This document shows, in pieces, positions 45,188-56,079 of a stretch of 64,000 nucleotides of DNA. This DNA comes from Hyphomicrobium sp. ghe19 (lineage in GTDB: Bacteria; Pseudomonadota; Alphaproteobacteria; Rhizobiales; Hyphomicrobiaceae). The notes under the pieces are model-generated. The model did no database searches. It was not told the DNA's origin and saw only the letters and a program-made list of their open reading frames with translations. The number at the start of each line of letters is the position of its first letter. The stretch's first letter is position 1. A program made the translations under genes and the position numbers. The stretch covers positions 4,354,001 through 4,418,000 of the forward strand of contig NZ_LR743509.1 in NCBI RefSeq assembly GCF_902712875.1, written 5' to 3'.

Positions 45188-47395
45188 TTAGTTGCGTTCG
45201 CGACGCGGACCGCGCGAGCGATCGCCACCGCGTCCACCTTCGCGGCGCGGCGGACGGCTCTCGAACACTTCTTCCGGCTCGCCTTCGGCGCGCGGAATTT
45301 CCTGACCGGTTGCCTGATCGATGATCTTCATCGACAGGCGGGTCTTGCCGCGATCGTCGAAGCCCAGAAGTTTCACGTAAACTTCCTGGCCTTCCTTCAC
45401 GACTTCGCCGACGGTCTCAGGACGTCCCTGTGACAGCTGCGAAATGTGGACGAGGCCGTCCTTCGAGCCGAAGAAGTTCACGAATGCGCCGAACTCCATG
45501 ATCTTCACGACCTTGCCCTTGTAGATCTGGCCGACCTCAGGCTCGGACGTGATGCCGCGAATGCGGGCGAGTGCCTTTTCGATCGACTCGCGGTTGGCGG
45601 ACGCGATTTTCACCGTGCCGTCGTCCTCGATGTCGATCTTGGCGCCCGACTCGGCGACGATCTCGCGGATGACCGAACCGCCGGAGCCGATGACTTCGCG
45701 GATCTTGTCGACCGGGATCTTGATGGTTTCGATGCGCGGCGCGTATTCGCCGAGCTCGGTGCGGGCACCTGTCAGCGCCTTCGACATTTCGCCGAGGATG
45801 TGGAGGCGACCCTCCTGCGCCTGATCGAGGGCGATCCGCATGATCTCTTCGGTGATGCCCGTGATCTTGATGTCCATCTGCAGCGACGTGACACCCTTAT
45901 CGGTGCCGGCCACCTTGAAGTCCATGTCGCCGAGGTGATCTTCGTCGCCAAGGATGTCGGAAAGAACGACGTAGTCGTCGCCTTCCTTGATCAGACCCAT
46001 CGCGATACCAGCGACCGGCGATTTCAACGGCACGCCCGCGTCCATCAGAGCGAGAGACGTACCGCAGACCGTTGCCATCGACGAGGAGCCGTTCGACTCG
46101 GTGATCTCCGAGACGACGCGCAGGGTGTAGGGGAACTCTTCCTGCGGCGGCAGCATCGGACGGATGGCTCGCCATGCAAGCTTACCGTGGCCGATTTCGC
46201 GGCGGCCAGGTGAACCCATACGGCCAACTTCGCCGACCGAGTATGGAGGGAAGTTGTAATGGAGCAGGAAGCGCTCTTTCTTCGTGCCTTCGAGGCTGTC
46301 GACGTACTGCTCGTCCTCACCGGTGCCGAGTGTCGCGACGACAAGCGCCTGCGTCTCGCCACGTGTGAAGAGCGCCGAACCGTGCGTGCGCGGAAGGACG
46401 TGAACTTCCGAAAGGATCGGGCGAACCGTTTTCAGGTCGCGTCCGTCGATGCGCCGCTTCGTCTTCAGGACGTCGCCACGCATGATGTCCATCTCGAGCG
46501 ACTTGAACGCGTCGGTGAGAAGAACCTTCTCATCGGGGTTGTCGGGCGGAATGGAAACGCCTTCGGTGATCTGCTTCTTCGCCTGGGAAACGAGATCCTG
46601 GCGCTTGCCTTTTTCCTTCGTCGAGAACGCTTCCTTGAGGGTCGCTTCGGCGATGGTCTTGACCTGAGCGGCGTACTTCGCCTTGTCGGGGATCTTGATG
46701 TCCCACGGTTCCTTGGCGGCCTTCTCGGCGAGCTTGATGATCGCCTGAATGACCGGCTGCATGTGCTTGTGGCCGAACATCACGGCTTCGAGCATCTGCG
46801 ACTCGGGCAGCTCCTTGGCTTCCGATTCGACCATCATCACCGCGTCGTTCGTGCCGGCGACGACGAGATCGAGGACGCTGTCCTTCATCTCATCGACCAT
46901 CGGGTTCAGTACGAATTCGCCGTTGATCAGGCCGACACGCGCTCCGGCAATGGGGCCGAGGAACGGCAGGCCGGAAAGCGTCAACGCGGCTGAGGCCGCG
47001 ACCATGCCGAGGATGTCTGGATCGTTCTCGAGGTCGTGCGAGAGGACGGTTACAACAACCTGCGTCTCGTTCTTGAAGCCTTCGACGAAGAGCGGGCGGA
47101 TCGGACGGTCGATCAGGCGAGACGTCAGCGTCTCTTTCTCGCTCGGGCGGCCTTCGCGCTTGAAGTAGCCGCCAGGGATCTTACCGGCGGCGTAAGTGCG
47201 TTCCTGATAATTCACGGTCAGCGGGAAGAAATCGATTCCGGGCTTTGCAGACCGGGCGCCGACAACGGTCGCCAGCACAGTCGTATCGCCGTACTGCGCC
47301 ATGACTGCGGCATCCGCCTGGCGGGCGTAGTGGCCGGTCTCGAGCTTCAGCTTGCGGCCACCCCAATCAATTTCGACGCGATGGATATCAAACAT
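45188..47395 (-). CDS. pnp: Polyribonucleotide nucleotidyltransferase
   Basis: Phosphorolytic 3'-5' exoribonuclease and degradosome component. 735 residues: two RNase PH-like domains ([40 protein letters not shown] with [20 protein letters not shown]), then a KH domain ([20 protein letters not shown]) and an S1 domain ([20 protein letters not shown]). The tail is Arg/Gly-rich ([18 protein letters not shown]), a likely RNA-binding extension. ATG 47395 is used. Downstream of rpsO on the same strand, as in most proteobacteria. Confidence 0.98.
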   Translation of the reverse strand: MFDIHRVEIDWGGRKLKLETGHYARQADAAVMAQYGDTTVLATVVGARSAKPGIDFFPLTVNYQERTYAAGKIPGGYFKREGRPSEKETLTSRLIDRPIRPLFVEGFKNETQVVVTVLSHDLENDPDILGMVAASAALTLSGLPFLGPIAGARVGLINGEFVLNPMVDEMKDSVLDLVVAGTNDAVMMVESEAKELPESQMLEAVMFGHKHMQPVIQAIIKLAEKAAKEPWDIKIPDKAKYAAQVKTIAEATLKEAFSTKEKGKRQDLVSQAKKQITEGVSIPPDNPDEKVLLTDAFKSLEMDIMRGDVLKTKRRIDGRDLKTVRPILSEVHVLPRTHGSALFTRGETQALVVATLGTGEDEQYVDSLEGTKKERFLLHYNFPPYSVGEVGRMGSPGRREIGHGKLAWRAIRPMLPPQEEFPYTLRVVSEITESNGSSSMATVCGTSLALMDAGVPLKSPVAGIAMGLIKEGDDYVVLSDILGDEDHLGDMDFKVAGTDKGVTSLQMDIKITGITEEIMRIALDQAQEGRLHILGEMSKALTGARTELGEYAPRIETIKIPVDKIREVIGSGGSVIREIVAESGAKIDIEDDGTVKIASANRESIEKALARIRGITSEPEVGQIYKGKVVKIMEFGAFVNFFGSKDGLVHISQLSQGRPETVGEVVKEGQEVYVKLLGFDDRGKTRLSMKIIDQATGQEIPRAEGEPEEVFESRPPRREGGRGGDRSRGPRRERN

Positions 47396-47470
47396 GTTCA
47401 ATCTTTCGTTTTCGCTTTTCTGTTCGGTCGGTCAGCCCGCCGGCCTCATGCCGGACGAGCGCTATCGGCG

Positions 47471-47492
47471 GCCGGCGCAGTTAAGCGCCGGC
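47471..47492. terminator. Hairpin in the rpsO-pnp spacer
   Basis: A perfect 8-bp stem GCCGGCGC / GCGCCGGC with a 6-base loop, between rpsO and pnp. On the minus strand no T run follows, so it more likely affects processing or stability of the rpsO-pnp transcript than termination. Confidence 0.45.
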
Positions 47493-47566
47493 GGCTTTCT
47501 TGTTTATCGATTCGTGTGACTGGCCATCGGCCTGTCCTGACTGAAGCGCTGAAATGAGCGCGCGAA

Positions 47567-47848
47567 TTAACGGCGGATGCCGTTCTTCTCGATGATCTTC
47601 TGGTAACGAGCGTTGTCCTTGGCCTTGACGTAGTCAAGCAACTGCCGGCGCTGGCTGACCATCTTGAGAAGGCCGCGGCGCGAGTGGTTGTCTTTTTTGT
47701 GCATCTTGAAGTGCTCGGTCAGCTCGTTGATGCGATGGGTGAGCACCGCGATCTGAACTTCCGGCGAGCCGGTGTCGTTGGCCTTGGTTGCGCTGTCTTT
47801 GATGACGGCCGTCTTCGCCACACGCCTGTGTGGTGCTACCTGCGACAT
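47567..47848 (-). CDS. rpsO: 30S ribosomal protein S15
   Basis: Primary 16S rRNA binder, which bridges the small and large subunits. 93 residues, slightly longer than the usual 89. Signatures: [40 protein letters not shown] and [17 protein letters not shown] follows GGAGAATTCG. It lies 200 bases downstream of truB. Confidence 0.97.
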   Translation of the reverse strand: MSQVAPHRRVAKTAVIKDSATKANDTGSPEVQIAVLTHRINELTEHFKMHKKDNHSRRGLLKMVSQRRQLLDYVKAKDNARYQKIIEKNGIRR

Positions 47849-48049
47849 CGAATTCTCCTTTCGGATTTGGAGTTTGAATAAAGCGGCGCCAGCCGGGATG
47901 TCGTCCAGCGGGGTCGCAAACGAAAGCCGCGCGGAAACGGAGCCCGCGCGGATGGGCTACTTATTACACGAATGCCCGCCAAAGGCGAGTTTGAATTCGA
48001 GCATAAATCCTCAAGCGTCTTCAATACGTTAAGCCGATTTGACCTTTGG

Positions 48050-48970
48050 CTATCCGAGGTTGAAGACGCGTGTCGGGTGCAGCGCGCCCTTGGCGAGTTC
48101 TCCGAGCGCGACAAGCCGGCCCTTGGAGGTCGCGTAGGCGGGGCCCGACATAATCGGGGCATCGCGGCCTCGGATCAAAACGGTCTGGCCTCGTGCAAGT
48201 GTTGCTGCATCGCTCTGCGAGACGAGCAGCTCCGGCAGATCGGCGAGCGCCGACTCGACGGGAAGAAGGTATTTCAACACCTCATCGGGATCGCCCGACT
48301 CGGCGGCTGCTAGGAGCGTTTCCAGCGCCACCGCGCGGCCCTCGTCGAACGGACCGACCTGCGTCCGGCGCAGGGCGATAACGTGGCCGTAGCAACCCAT
48401 GATCCGGCCCATGTCCCGCGCGAGCGCACGCACATAGGTGCCTTTGCCGCAGCGGGCTTCGAACACGCTTGTCGCGTCATCGGGCATATCGACGAGCGTC
48501 AGGCTGTCGATGAATACAGGGCGCGGCTCGAGCACGACCGTCTCGCCGCTGCGTGCAAGGTCATAGGCGCGCTCGCCGGCGATCTTGATGGCGGAATAAG
48601 CGGGCGGCTCCTGCATGATCTCGCCGTGGAAGCGCGGCAACAGCGCTTCGATGTCTGCGCGTGCCGGACGGTCGTCGCTGGTCTTCGTTATTTTGCCTTC
48701 GGTATCGTCGGTGTCGGTTTCGGCGCCCCAGCGAACCGTGAAGCGGTAGGCCTTTTCGCCGTCGACTGCGAACGAGACGGTCTTCGTTCCTTCGCCGAGC
48801 GCGATCGGAAGAATGCCTGTCGCCAGCGGATCCAACGTTCCCGAGTGCCCGGCCTTCTGCGCGTTGAACGCGCGTCGCACAGCGGCGACGGCCTGCGTCG
48901 ATGTCATATTGATCGGCTTGTCGAGGACCAGCCAGCCGTTAACGGCGTTACCTTTTTTGCGTCGTGCCAT
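48050..48970 (-). CDS. truB: tRNA pseudouridine-55 synthase
   Basis: Converts U55 in the T-loop of tRNAs. 306 residues from ATG 48970. Catalytic Asp47 lies in GHSGTLDPLATGILPIALGE; further motifs are YRFTVRWGAETDTDDTEG, QEPPAYSAIKIAGERAYDLA and CGKGTYVRALARDMG. The C-terminal PUA-like part has DAATLARGQTVLIRG. An upstream TTG adds four residues. Part of the infB-rbfA-truB-rpsO-pnp chain. Confidence 0.96.
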   Translation of the reverse strand: MARRKKGNAVNGWLVLDKPINMTSTQAVAAVRRAFNAQKAGHSGTLDPLATGILPIALGEGTKTVSFAVDGEKAYRFTVRWGAETDTDDTEGKITKTSDDRPARADIEALLPRFHGEIMQEPPAYSAIKIAGERAYDLARSGETVVLEPRPVFIDSLTLVDMPDDATSVFEARCGKGTYVRALARDMGRIMGCYGHVIALRRTQVGPFDEGRAVALETLLAAAESGDPDEVLKYLLPVESALADLPELLVSQSDAATLARGQTVLIRGRDAPIMSGPAYATSKGRLVALGELAKGALHPTRVFNLG

Positions 48971-49014
48971 CTTTTCTCTCAATGCTTCCTCCCATCAGGA
49001 ATGGGAGAGAAGGT

Positions 49015-49419
49015 TCAATCTTTTTTTTCGACGTCGCGCCGAACTCGTTCGCTGTCGAGAAGGCGATCGATACGCGTCGCTTCCTCGAATGTTTCGTCTT
49101 CGCGGAAGCGCAAGTCCGGTGCGTAGCGCAGGTTCAGCGCCGCTGCGACTTCGGTCCGGATGAACTTCTTGTTTTTGGCCAGGGCCAGGATGACCGGGCG
49201 CACGTCGTTGCCGCCCAGCGGCATGACGTAAACCGTCGCCAGCTTGAGGTCCGGCGTGAGGCGAACTTCGGGGATGGTGATGACGTGCGATGCCAGTACG
49301 TCGTCGTGGATTTCGCCACGCGACAGCAGCTCCGAAAGTTTATGCCGGATAAGCTCGCCAATGCGCAGCATGCGCTGTGACGGCGCTTTCGCCGATGCTG
49401 TTTTGCTCTTCGATCGCAT
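49015..49419 (-). CDS. rbfA: Ribosome-binding factor A
   Basis: 30S maturation factor with a KH-like fold. 134 residues: [20 protein letters not shown] at the N-terminus and [20 protein letters not shown] mid-chain, with [20 protein letters not shown] towards the end. The N-terminal ~12 residues are a basic tail. It lies 44 bases before truB and 15 after a membrane-protein gene. Confidence 0.94.
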   Translation of the reverse strand: MRSKSKTASAKAPSQRMLRIGELIRHKLSELLSRGEIHDDVLASHVITIPEVRLTPDLKLATVYVMPLGGNDVRPVILALAKNKKFIRTEVAAALNLRYAPDLRFREDETFEEATRIDRLLDSERVRRDVEKKD

Positions 49420-49434
49420 TGCTATTTTCCTCGC

Positions 49435-49986
49435 TCAGGCATCGCCGTCGGCTCCTAGCGATAGCGCTTCTGATAAATCGGCGAACGCGCGCATGTCAGC
49501 AACCGATTGAAAGGCGCGTAGCGGCACGATGACCGCGTTGCGCGGCGTCACGCACAGAAATACATGGGCCGGTGTGTCAATGACGCGGGCGATGCTTTTC
49601 CATTCGAGAATTCGCGCCGGCCGGCCGTCGCGAATTTTTAAATTGTCTTCCGAGATTTCGATCTCCGTATCCTCTGGGGGATACTCAGCTCGCGCGATGC
49701 GCCAGTGCGAGAGCAGCGTCAGCGCGAGGCTGAAAACCGCGAAGCCGATCGCTCCGGCGACGACCGAAAAAATGATATGGCTATAGCCGGCGAGTGTCTC
49801 CGGCACGAGGCCTTCGAGTTGCTCGCCGAAAACCGCGAGCGCCATGCCGCAAGCGAAGATCGTGGCAAAGAATGCGAGCGCGCCGGATCGCGTGAGTTCG
49901 CGCGGCAGACGCTCGTACGCCGCGATATCATCGCGCGTCAGGCGGAATGTCAGCCGCAGAGGCAGCTTAATCGTCAGATCTGTCAT
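49435..49986 (-). CDS. YcxB-like small membrane protein between infB and rbfA
   Basis: A 183-residue protein. The N-terminal third is soluble (KLPLRLTFRLTRDDIAAYER). Two membrane helices follow (ALAFFATIFACGMALAVF; SHIIFSVVAGAIGFAVFSLA). The C-terminal part, EISEDNLKIRDGRPARILEW with FLCVTPRNAVIVPLRAF, resembles the YcxB-like domain. Function unknown. It interrupts the usual infB-rbfA pairing: 15 bases to rbfA and 144 to infB. Confidence 0.72.
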   Translation of the reverse strand: MTDLTIKLPLRLTFRLTRDDIAAYERLPRELTRSGALAFFATIFACGMALAVFGEQLEGLVPETLAGYSHIIFSVVAGAIGFAVFSLALTLLSHWRIARAEYPPEDTEIEISEDNLKIRDGRPARILEWKSIARVIDTPAHVFLCVTPRNAVIVPLRAFQSVADMRAFADLSEALSLGADGDA

Positions 49987-50095
49987 GTTCCGACCGCCGC
50001 AGGATGGGACCGCGCGCGGCCTCTTTCATTGGAATTGAACAAACACTTCGGCTCAGAGAGCGAAGCAAGCGTGGTGGTCAACGAAGCAACGCCGC

Positions 50096-50110
50096 GCGGG
50101 AAGCTCCCGC
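50096..50110. terminator. Short hairpin after infB
   Basis: GCGGGA / TCCCGC stem with AGC loop, 20 bases past the infB stop. No T run follows, so it is a weak terminator or an RNA-stability element before the YcxB-like gene. Confidence 0.35.
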
Positions 50111-50130
50111 ACGGCGGCTTACGTGGACGA

Positions 50131-52908
50131 TTAGAGCGTTCTCGCGATCGTTTCGACCTGGAAGCACTCGATCTGGTCGCCTTCGCGGATGTCCTGGTAG
50201 TTCGCGAAGGACATGCCGCATTCCTGACCGGCGGTGACTTCTTTGACGTCGTCCTTGAAGCGCTTGAGTATTGAAAGCGTGCCTTCGTGGATGACGACGT
50301 TGTCGCGCAGCAGGCGAACCTTGGCGCCGCGCTCGACCTTGCCTTCGGTGACGACGCAACCGGCGACCTTGCCAGCCTTCGTGATGGTGAAGACCTGCTT
50401 GATCGTGGCGTAGCCGAGGAAGATTTCGCGCTTCGTCGGAGCCAAAAGACCCGACATCGCCGCCTTCACTTCATCCACGAGATCGTAGATGATATTGTAA
50501 TAGCGGATCTCGACGCCCTGAGCATCGGCGGCCTGCTTCGCCTGCGCGTTGGCGCGGACGTTAAAGCCGATGACGACGGCCTTCGCCGCAGCTGCCAGTG
50601 CGATATCGGATTCGGTGATGCCGCCGACGCCCGAATGCACGAGGCGCGCTTCGACTTCGTCGTTGCCGACTTTCTTCAAAGCGCCAACGATGGCTTCGAG
50701 CGAACCCTGCACGTCGCCCTTGACGACAAGCGGGAATTCCTTGCGGCCAGCGTCCTTGAGCTGCTGCATCATCTGCTCGAGCGAGCTCTTCGTACCGGCC
50801 GATCCCAAGGTCTCGCGACGCTTTCTGACACGGTAGTCGGTCAGTTCGCGGGCGCGTGCCTCGTTCTCGACGACGGCGAATTGATCACCGGCTTCCGGAG
50901 CCGAGTCGAAGCCCAAGACTTCGACAGGAACCGAAGGTCCGGCGGTTGCGATATTGGCGCCGTGGTCATTAAGAAGCGCGCGAACGCGTCCCCATGCCAT
51001 GCCGGCGACGATGATGTCGCCAACGTGCAGCGTGCCGCGTTGAACGAGGACGGTGCCGACAGGGCCACGACCGCGCTCGAGCTTTGCTTCGATGACGACG
51101 CCTTCAGCCGTTCGCGCCGGGTTGGCACGGAGGTCGAGGATTTCCGCCTGCAGATGGATCGCTTCCAACAACTTGTCGAGGTTGGTGCGCTTCAGCGCGG
51201 ACACCGGAATTTCGAGCGTGTCGCCGCCCATGCTTTCGACGACGATCTCGTGCGAAAGCAGTTCGGTGCGGACGCGGTTCGGGTCGGCCTGCGGTTTGTC
51301 GATCTTGTTGATCGCAACGATGATCGGCACCTTGGCGGCCTTGGCGTGATTGATCGCCTCGACCGTCTGCGGCATGACGCCGTCATCGGCTGCGACGACA
51401 AGCACGACGATGTCGGTCACCTTCGCGCCGCGTGCACGCATGGCCGTGAAGGCTTCGTGGCCTGGCGTGTCGATGAACGTGATCTTGTCGCCGTTTGGCG
51501 CCGTGACCTGATAGGCACCGATGTGCTGCGTGATGCCACCGGCTTCACCGGACACGACGTTCGTCGAGCGGATCGCGTCGAGCAACGACGTTTTGCCGTG
51601 GTCGACGTGGCCCATGATCGTGACGACAGGCGCGCGATGTTCGAGGGCGATATCGTCGCCTTCCTTGTCGCCGACGAAACCGATTTCGACGTCGGCTTCC
51701 GAGACGCGCTTCGGCGTATGACCGAACTCTTGAACGAGGAGCTCGGCCGTATCCGCGTCCAGCACGTCGGTGATCTTATGCATCGCGCCTTGCTGCATCA
51801 GATACTTGATGAGATCGACGGCGCGCTCGGCCATACGGTTCGACAATTCCTGAATGGTGATGGCCTCAGGAATGATGACCTCGCGCGAGATCTTCTCGCG
51901 GGTCTGCTGAATGCCCATCGCCTTGAGCTTTTCTTTCTCGCGCTTGCGCTTGAGAGAGGCGAGCGAGCGAACCTGGGCTTCGCGGTCGAAGTTCGTGATC
52001 GTGAGCTTCTGACGCTGACGGCCATCGTCCTGAACCTTGACGGCCGGACGCGCGATTTTCACGCCGCCGGGGCCGCGTTTGCCGCGATCGTCTTCTTCGA
52101 CCTGCTGGCGAGCAACGGGCGGACGTGCGGGACGCGTCGGCTTTTCGATCGTCGTCGAATCTGCAGCGGGAGCACCGCGGCGTGCGGGCGTCGGCAGCTC
52201 GATTTCGCGCGGGCGACCGGCTTCACCACGCGGCATGAATGCCGTGTTGGCCGACGGACGATTTGGCGTTCTCTGGAATGGCGGACGGCCACCCTCTCCG
52301 CGCGGCGATGACGACGGACCGGAGTCGCGACGATATTCACGCTGCGGAGCGTTTTGTTCGCGCGCAACCGGTGCAGACGGCGCCGGCGACGCGGGCTGCG
52401 AAGGTGCAGTCGCTGCTGCCGCAGGAGGTGGTGCAGCGGCGGCAGCGGGTGCGGGCTCCCTTTGTGCTGGCTGGGCCGGAGCCTCGGCGCGGGGCTGCGG
52501 CTCGGGCGGCCGCGGAACCGGTTCGAAACGGATCGGCTCGACTTCGGCGGCGCGATTTGGTTCGTCGGCGCGGGCGGCGGCAAGCGCGCGTTCGCGTGCG
52601 GCGCGTTCCTCGTTGGAGAGGACGCGGCCAGCGGATCGCTCGTTTGCATTCGGCTGATTCTGGGGCGACGGCGGCGGAATTCTCGAGGGCGGCGTTGGCC
52701 GCTCGATCGTTTCGGTCGCTGCCGGTGAGTTGGGCTCCGCTTCTGTGCCGAGCCTGCGTGTTTTCTTCTTTTCGACCACGACGGATTTGGACCGCCCGTG
52801 GCTGAAGTTCTGCCGCACATGGCCAGACTCGACCGTTCGCTGCAGCGACAGCGGCTTGCGCGCTCCGACCCGGATGGTCTTATCGGTCTGGTCGTTCGAA
52901 TCCGTCAT
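50131..52908 (-). CDS. infB: Translation initiation factor IF-2
   Basis: GTPase that positions initiator fMet-tRNA on the 30S subunit. 925 residues. Roughly residues 1-280 are low-complexity, Ala/Pro/Arg-rich, with a short IF2 N-terminal assembly domain later. The G domain has G1 [15 protein letters not shown]3 [15 protein letters not shown] and G4 NKIDKP. The C-terminal domains include [20 protein letters not shown] and [20 protein letters not shown]. It follows rnpM by 18 bases. Confidence 0.98.
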   Translation of the reverse strand: MTDSNDQTDKTIRVGARKPLSLQRTVESGHVRQNFSHGRSKSVVVEKKKTRRLGTEAEPNSPAATETIERPTPPSRIPPPSPQNQPNANERSAGRVLSNEERAARERALAAARADEPNRAAEVEPIRFEPVPRPPEPQPRAEAPAQPAQREPAPAAAAAPPPAAAATAPSQPASPAPSAPVAREQNAPQREYRRDSGPSSSPRGEGGRPPFQRTPNRPSANTAFMPRGEAGRPREIELPTPARRGAPAADSTTIEKPTRPARPPVARQQVEEDDRGKRGPGGVKIARPAVKVQDDGRQRQKLTITNFDREAQVRSLASLKRKREKEKLKAMGIQQTREKISREVIIPEAITIQELSNRMAERAVDLIKYLMQQGAMHKITDVLDADTAELLVQEFGHTPKRVSEADVEIGFVGDKEGDDIALEHRAPVVTIMGHVDHGKTSLLDAIRSTNVVSGEAGGITQHIGAYQVTAPNGDKITFIDTPGHEAFTAMRARGAKVTDIVVLVVAADDGVMPQTVEAINHAKAAKVPIIVAINKIDKPQADPNRVRTELLSHEIVVESMGGDTLEIPVSALKRTNLDKLLEAIHLQAEILDLRANPARTAEGVVIEAKLERGRGPVGTVLVQRGTLHVGDIIVAGMAWGRVRALLNDHGANIATAGPSVPVEVLGFDSAPEAGDQFAVVENEARARELTDYRVRKRRETLGSAGTKSSLEQMMQQLKDAGRKEFPLVVKGDVQGSLEAIVGALKKVGNDEVEARLVHSGVGGITESDIALAAAAKAVVIGFNVRANAQAKQAADAQGVEIRYYNIIYDLVDEVKAAMSGLLAPTKREIFLGYATIKQVFTITKAGKVAGCVVTEGKVERGAKVRLLRDNVVIHEGTLSILKRFKDDVKEVTAGQECGMSFANYQDIREGDQIECFQVETIARTL

Positions 52909-52926
52909 GCGTTATCCGTTCAGCCT

Positions 52927-53619
52927 TCAGCTAGATAGTTCAGAAATTTCGCCGGCGGCCACTGGGGTGGCCTCAATCGCAGATGACCGGTAGCGCAGAA
53001 GCCGCTCCGCTTCTTCCAGAAACCGATCAGACAGTCCTCCGGGTGTGAGGGCAGCATGTACCACACTTCCGCGGCCAATGGCCAAGCTCATTTGCGCAAT
53101 GGTCAGAACATCGACAATTGCGGCAGGAGCGCCCCGGCTGGCCTGAATGGCCTTGTATTTTCGATCAATTTTACTTCGTCCGTCCAAGGCCGCATCGGAG
53201 CCATGGAGTATCGCTCTTACTGGCTTCTTCTCGAGCGCGGCATAAATTTTTTCAAATCCGGCGATAACGTTGCCCGCTTTATTGGCGAGGGATAGCATTC
53301 CCGCAACGCGCTTAACGATAAGATCATCTACGCGTTCTGCAAGATCTACCGGGGCTTCCGCCTTCATTTTAAGGCTTTTTGAAAAGGCGTGTGTCGAAAC
53401 AGCCTTTTCGATTAGGCCCCGTTCGCAGCCGACCCAGACGCCGCGGCCCGGCAAACGCCGGTCGAGATCCGGGACGATTATGCCGTCCGGCGACAAAGCG
53501 AAGCGGATCAGGTTCTCCGGATCAAGGGCTTGGCGCGTGACGGCGCACAACCGCTCGGAACCCGGGACGGAGCCTTGCTCCGTCCGATCCCGTGTAGGCC
53601 GATTTTGCCGTTTTGCCAT
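52927..53619 (-). CDS. YlxR/L7Ae-fusion RNA-binding protein (RnpM-like)
   Basis: 230 residues. The N-terminal YlxR (DUF448) domain has ERLCAVTRQALDPENLIRFA and LPGRGVWVGCERGLIEKAV. The second half is an L7Ae-like fold (VAGMLSLANKAGNVIAGFEK, VRAILHGSDAALDGRSKID). YlxR proteins (RnpM) modulate RNase P in Bacillus; in alphaproteobacteria the fused form lies between nusA and infB, exactly as here. ATG 53619 follows a possible GTG by one codon. Confidence 0.9.
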   Translation of the reverse strand: MAKRQNRPTRDRTEQGSVPGSERLCAVTRQALDPENLIRFALSPDGIIVPDLDRRLPGRGVWVGCERGLIEKAVSTHAFSKSLKMKAEAPVDLAERVDDLIVKRVAGMLSLANKAGNVIAGFEKIYAALEKKPVRAILHGSDAALDGRSKIDRKYKAIQASRGAPAAIVDVLTIAQMSLAIGRGSVVHAALTPGGLSDRFLEEAERLLRYRSSAIEATPVAAGEISELSS

Positions 53620-53652
53620 CACGCCTGTTTGTTGCCTCTCCGGACATTCCCG

Positions 53653-55311
53653 TTAGCCTTCGACGCCGACGCTGCCGGTATCGGCAGCTTCGGTTTCGTC
53701 GTCGCCAGCGGGCTTTTCGAGATCTTCAGCCTTGATCCAGCCCGCGTGGACGCGAGCCGCCATGATCATGTTTTCGACGTCGGTCCGCGACAGCTCGAAC
53801 CCGTCCAGGAAGCCTGCGTGACGCGCGTCGCCGTCCTTGTCCTTTTCTTTGTCCTTGTCCTTGTCCTTCTTGCGCTCGGTCCAGCCGATGAGTTCATCGG
53901 TCGCGCAGTCGGCAAAATCTTCGACGGTCTTGATGCCGTTTTCACCGAGCGCGACCATCATCGCGGTCGTGATGCCCGGAATCTCGGCCAACTCGTCGGC
54001 GACTCCAAGCTCACGGCGCTTCGCGTCGCGATCAGCTTCCTGCTGCTCGAGATATTCGCGGGCGCGGCTTTGAATCTGCTCGGCCGTGTTCTCGTCGAAA
54101 CCTTCGATGTGCGCGATTTCGGCGATATCGACGTAAGCGACTTCCTCGATCGTCGCGAAGCCTTCGGTCACGAGAAGCTGAGCGATGACCTCGTCGACGT
54201 CGAGCGAATCCATGAGAAGCTGCGTACGCTCGGCGAATTCCTTCTGCCGGCGTTCGCTTTCTTCCTGCTCGGTCAGAATGTCGATGTCCCAGCCGGTCAA
54301 TTGCGATGCCAAGCGCACGTTCTGGCCGCGGCGGCCGATCGCGAGCGAGAGCTGGGCTTCAGGAACGACGACCTCGATGCGATTTGAATCTTCGTCGAGC
54401 ACGACCTTGGTGACTTCAGCGGGCGCGAGCGCGTTGACGATGAAGCTCGCCGCGTCCGGGTTCCATTGAATGATGTCGACCTTCTCGCCCTGCAGTTCGT
54501 TCACAACGGCCTGCACACGAGCGCCGCGCATACCGACGCAAGCGCCGACGGGATCGATGGAGGAATCCTTCGAGATAACTGCGATTTTCGCGCGGCTTCC
54601 CGGATCGCGGGCAACCGACTTGATCTCGACGACGCCGTCGTAGATCTCGGGGACTTCGGCGCGGAACAGCATCGACATGAATTCGGGGCGCGCGCGCGTC
54701 AGAAAGATCTGCGGGCCGCGCTGTTCACGGCGGACTTCGTAGATGTAGGCGCGGATGCGATCGCCCAGGCGAACGTTTTCGCGCGGGATCATTTCGTCGC
54801 GACGGATAATGCCTTCGGCGCGGCCGAGATCGACGATGACGTTGCCGTATTCAACACGCTTTACGGTGCCGTTGATGACGTCGCCGCTGCGGTCCTTGTA
54901 TTCGGAGAACTGGCGGTCACGTTCGGCTTCGCGGACCTTCTGGACGATGACCTGCTTGGCATTCTGAGCCGCGACGCGGCCGAATTCCAAGGGGGGCAGC
55001 GTTTCGGCAATCATGTCACCGGCTTTGGCATCCGGGTTGCGCTTCTTGGCGTCCTGGACGTTGATCTGCGTCGCGTCATTCTCGACTTCGTCGACGACGG
55101 CGAGGACGCGGGTCAGCTTTGCTTCGCCAGTCTTCGGGTCGATCTCGCAGCGGATGTCGTTCTCGGCGCCGTAGCGCGACTTCGCGGCCTTCTGGATGGC
55201 GTCTTCCATCGCCTCGATGACAATCTTTTTGTCGATCGTCTTTTCGCGGGCGACGGCATCTGCAATTTGCAGAAGCTCGAGCCGGTTGGCACTGATGCCT
55301 GCCATGGCCAT
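53653..55311 (-). CDS. nusA: Transcription termination/antitermination factor NusA
   Basis: RNA polymerase-binding factor controlling pausing, termination and antitermination. 552 residues from ATG 55311, 9 bases after GGAGG. N-terminal domain ([20 protein letters not shown]), S1 domain ([20 protein letters not shown]), KH domains ([40 protein letters not shown]) and C-terminal helix-hairpin-helix repeats ([20 protein letters not shown]). Near residues 481-493 is a Lys/Asp tract ([15 protein letters not shown]), encoded by a GTCCTT repeat. It starts 4 bases after rimP. Confidence 0.97.
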   Translation of the reverse strand: MAMAGISANRLELLQIADAVAREKTIDKKIVIEAMEDAIQKAAKSRYGAENDIRCEIDPKTGEAKLTRVLAVVDEVENDATQINVQDAKKRNPDAKAGDMIAETLPPLEFGRVAAQNAKQVIVQKVREAERDRQFSEYKDRSGDVINGTVKRVEYGNVIVDLGRAEGIIRRDEMIPRENVRLGDRIRAYIYEVRREQRGPQIFLTRARPEFMSMLFRAEVPEIYDGVVEIKSVARDPGSRAKIAVISKDSSIDPVGACVGMRGARVQAVVNELQGEKVDIIQWNPDAASFIVNALAPAEVTKVVLDEDSNRIEVVVPEAQLSLAIGRRGQNVRLASQLTGWDIDILTEQEESERRQKEFAERTQLLMDSLDVDEVIAQLLVTEGFATIEEVAYVDIAEIAHIEGFDENTAEQIQSRAREYLEQQEADRDAKRRELGVADELAEIPGITTAMMVALGENGIKTVEDFADCATDELIGWTERKKDKDKDKEKDKDGDARHAGFLDGFELSRTDVENMIMAARVHAGWIKAEDLEKPAGDDETEAADTGSVGVEG

Positions 55312-55315
55312 AGGG

Positions 55316-56002
55316 TCAATCCTCCAGGTCGTCTTCGTCGAGTTCGGCGCCGTCACCGGGCCGGATGGAATGGCGCTCTTTGGCGCGCTGTAGTGCTTCG
55401 CGAATAAGTTCGTCCGTCAGAACCAGTTTCGCGTCGGATATCAAATGAACCGGCAGGCCGAGGTGCTGAACGCCATGCTCGCCGGTATCGGTTTTGATCC
55501 GGACTTCGCCGTCCTCGAATCCTTCGAGCACGCCCTTGAACCTTTTACGACCGTCGATCGCTTCATTGAGTTCAATCTTGGCTTCGTGACCCGACCAATC
55601 CTCGAAGTCGCTCGGGCGAACGAGCGGGCGGTCGATGCCGGGCGATGAAACTTCGAGGCGATAGGCGCCGGAAACCGGGTCGTTGACATCGAGCACCGGC
55701 GAAAGAGCTTTCGAGATCGCTTCGCAGTCATCGACGTTGATCGAGCCGTCGGGGCGTTCCGCCATGAGCTGGACGGTGCGGTCACGGCCTTCGCCCTGAA
55801 TCTTCACGCGGACCAACCGGAAGCCGAGATCTTCGAGAACGGGTTCGACAACAGCTGCAACGTCTGCTGCAAGACCTGTCTCGCGCAGAAAGCGGCCGGT
55901 ATCGGAATCCTGTTCCGACGGCTGACCCGAGCTATTGGCGATGGTATCCTGCAAAGGCGTTCCCGAGATTAAAGTTCGTCCGGAGCGGGCCTTGCGGTCC
56001 AC
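55316..56002 (-). CDS. rimP: Ribosome maturation factor RimP
   Basis: Needed for 30S assembly. 228 residues, longer than E. coli RimP (~150), mainly by an N-terminal ~40-residue variable tail ([18 protein letters not shown]). Core motifs: [40 protein letters not shown] and [15 protein letters not shown]-terminal SH3-like part follows, ending in an acidic tail ([13 protein letters not shown]). First gene of the nusA operon; GTG start at 56002. Confidence 0.93.
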   Translation of the reverse strand: MDRKARSGRTLISGTPLQDTIANSSGQPSEQDSDTGRFLRETGLAADVAAVVEPVLEDLGFRLVRVKIQGEGRDRTVQLMAERPDGSINVDDCEAISKALSPVLDVNDPVSGAYRLEVSSPGIDRPLVRPSDFEDWSGHEAKIELNEAIDGRKRFKGVLEGFEDGEVRIKTDTGEHGVQHLGLPVHLISDAKLVLTDELIREALQRAKERHSIRPGDGAELDEDDLED

Positions 56003-56079
56003 TCTCTATCGGATCGACGTGTTATTGGAATGACTGCTAAATAGGCGAGATCTCGCCTTTGTGCAAGGCTCGGTTGCCG

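Noticed and set aside
50287..52311. 674-codon open frame antisense to infB
   Set aside because: Shadow of infB codon usage; Asp/Arg/Val-rich with no recognisable fold.
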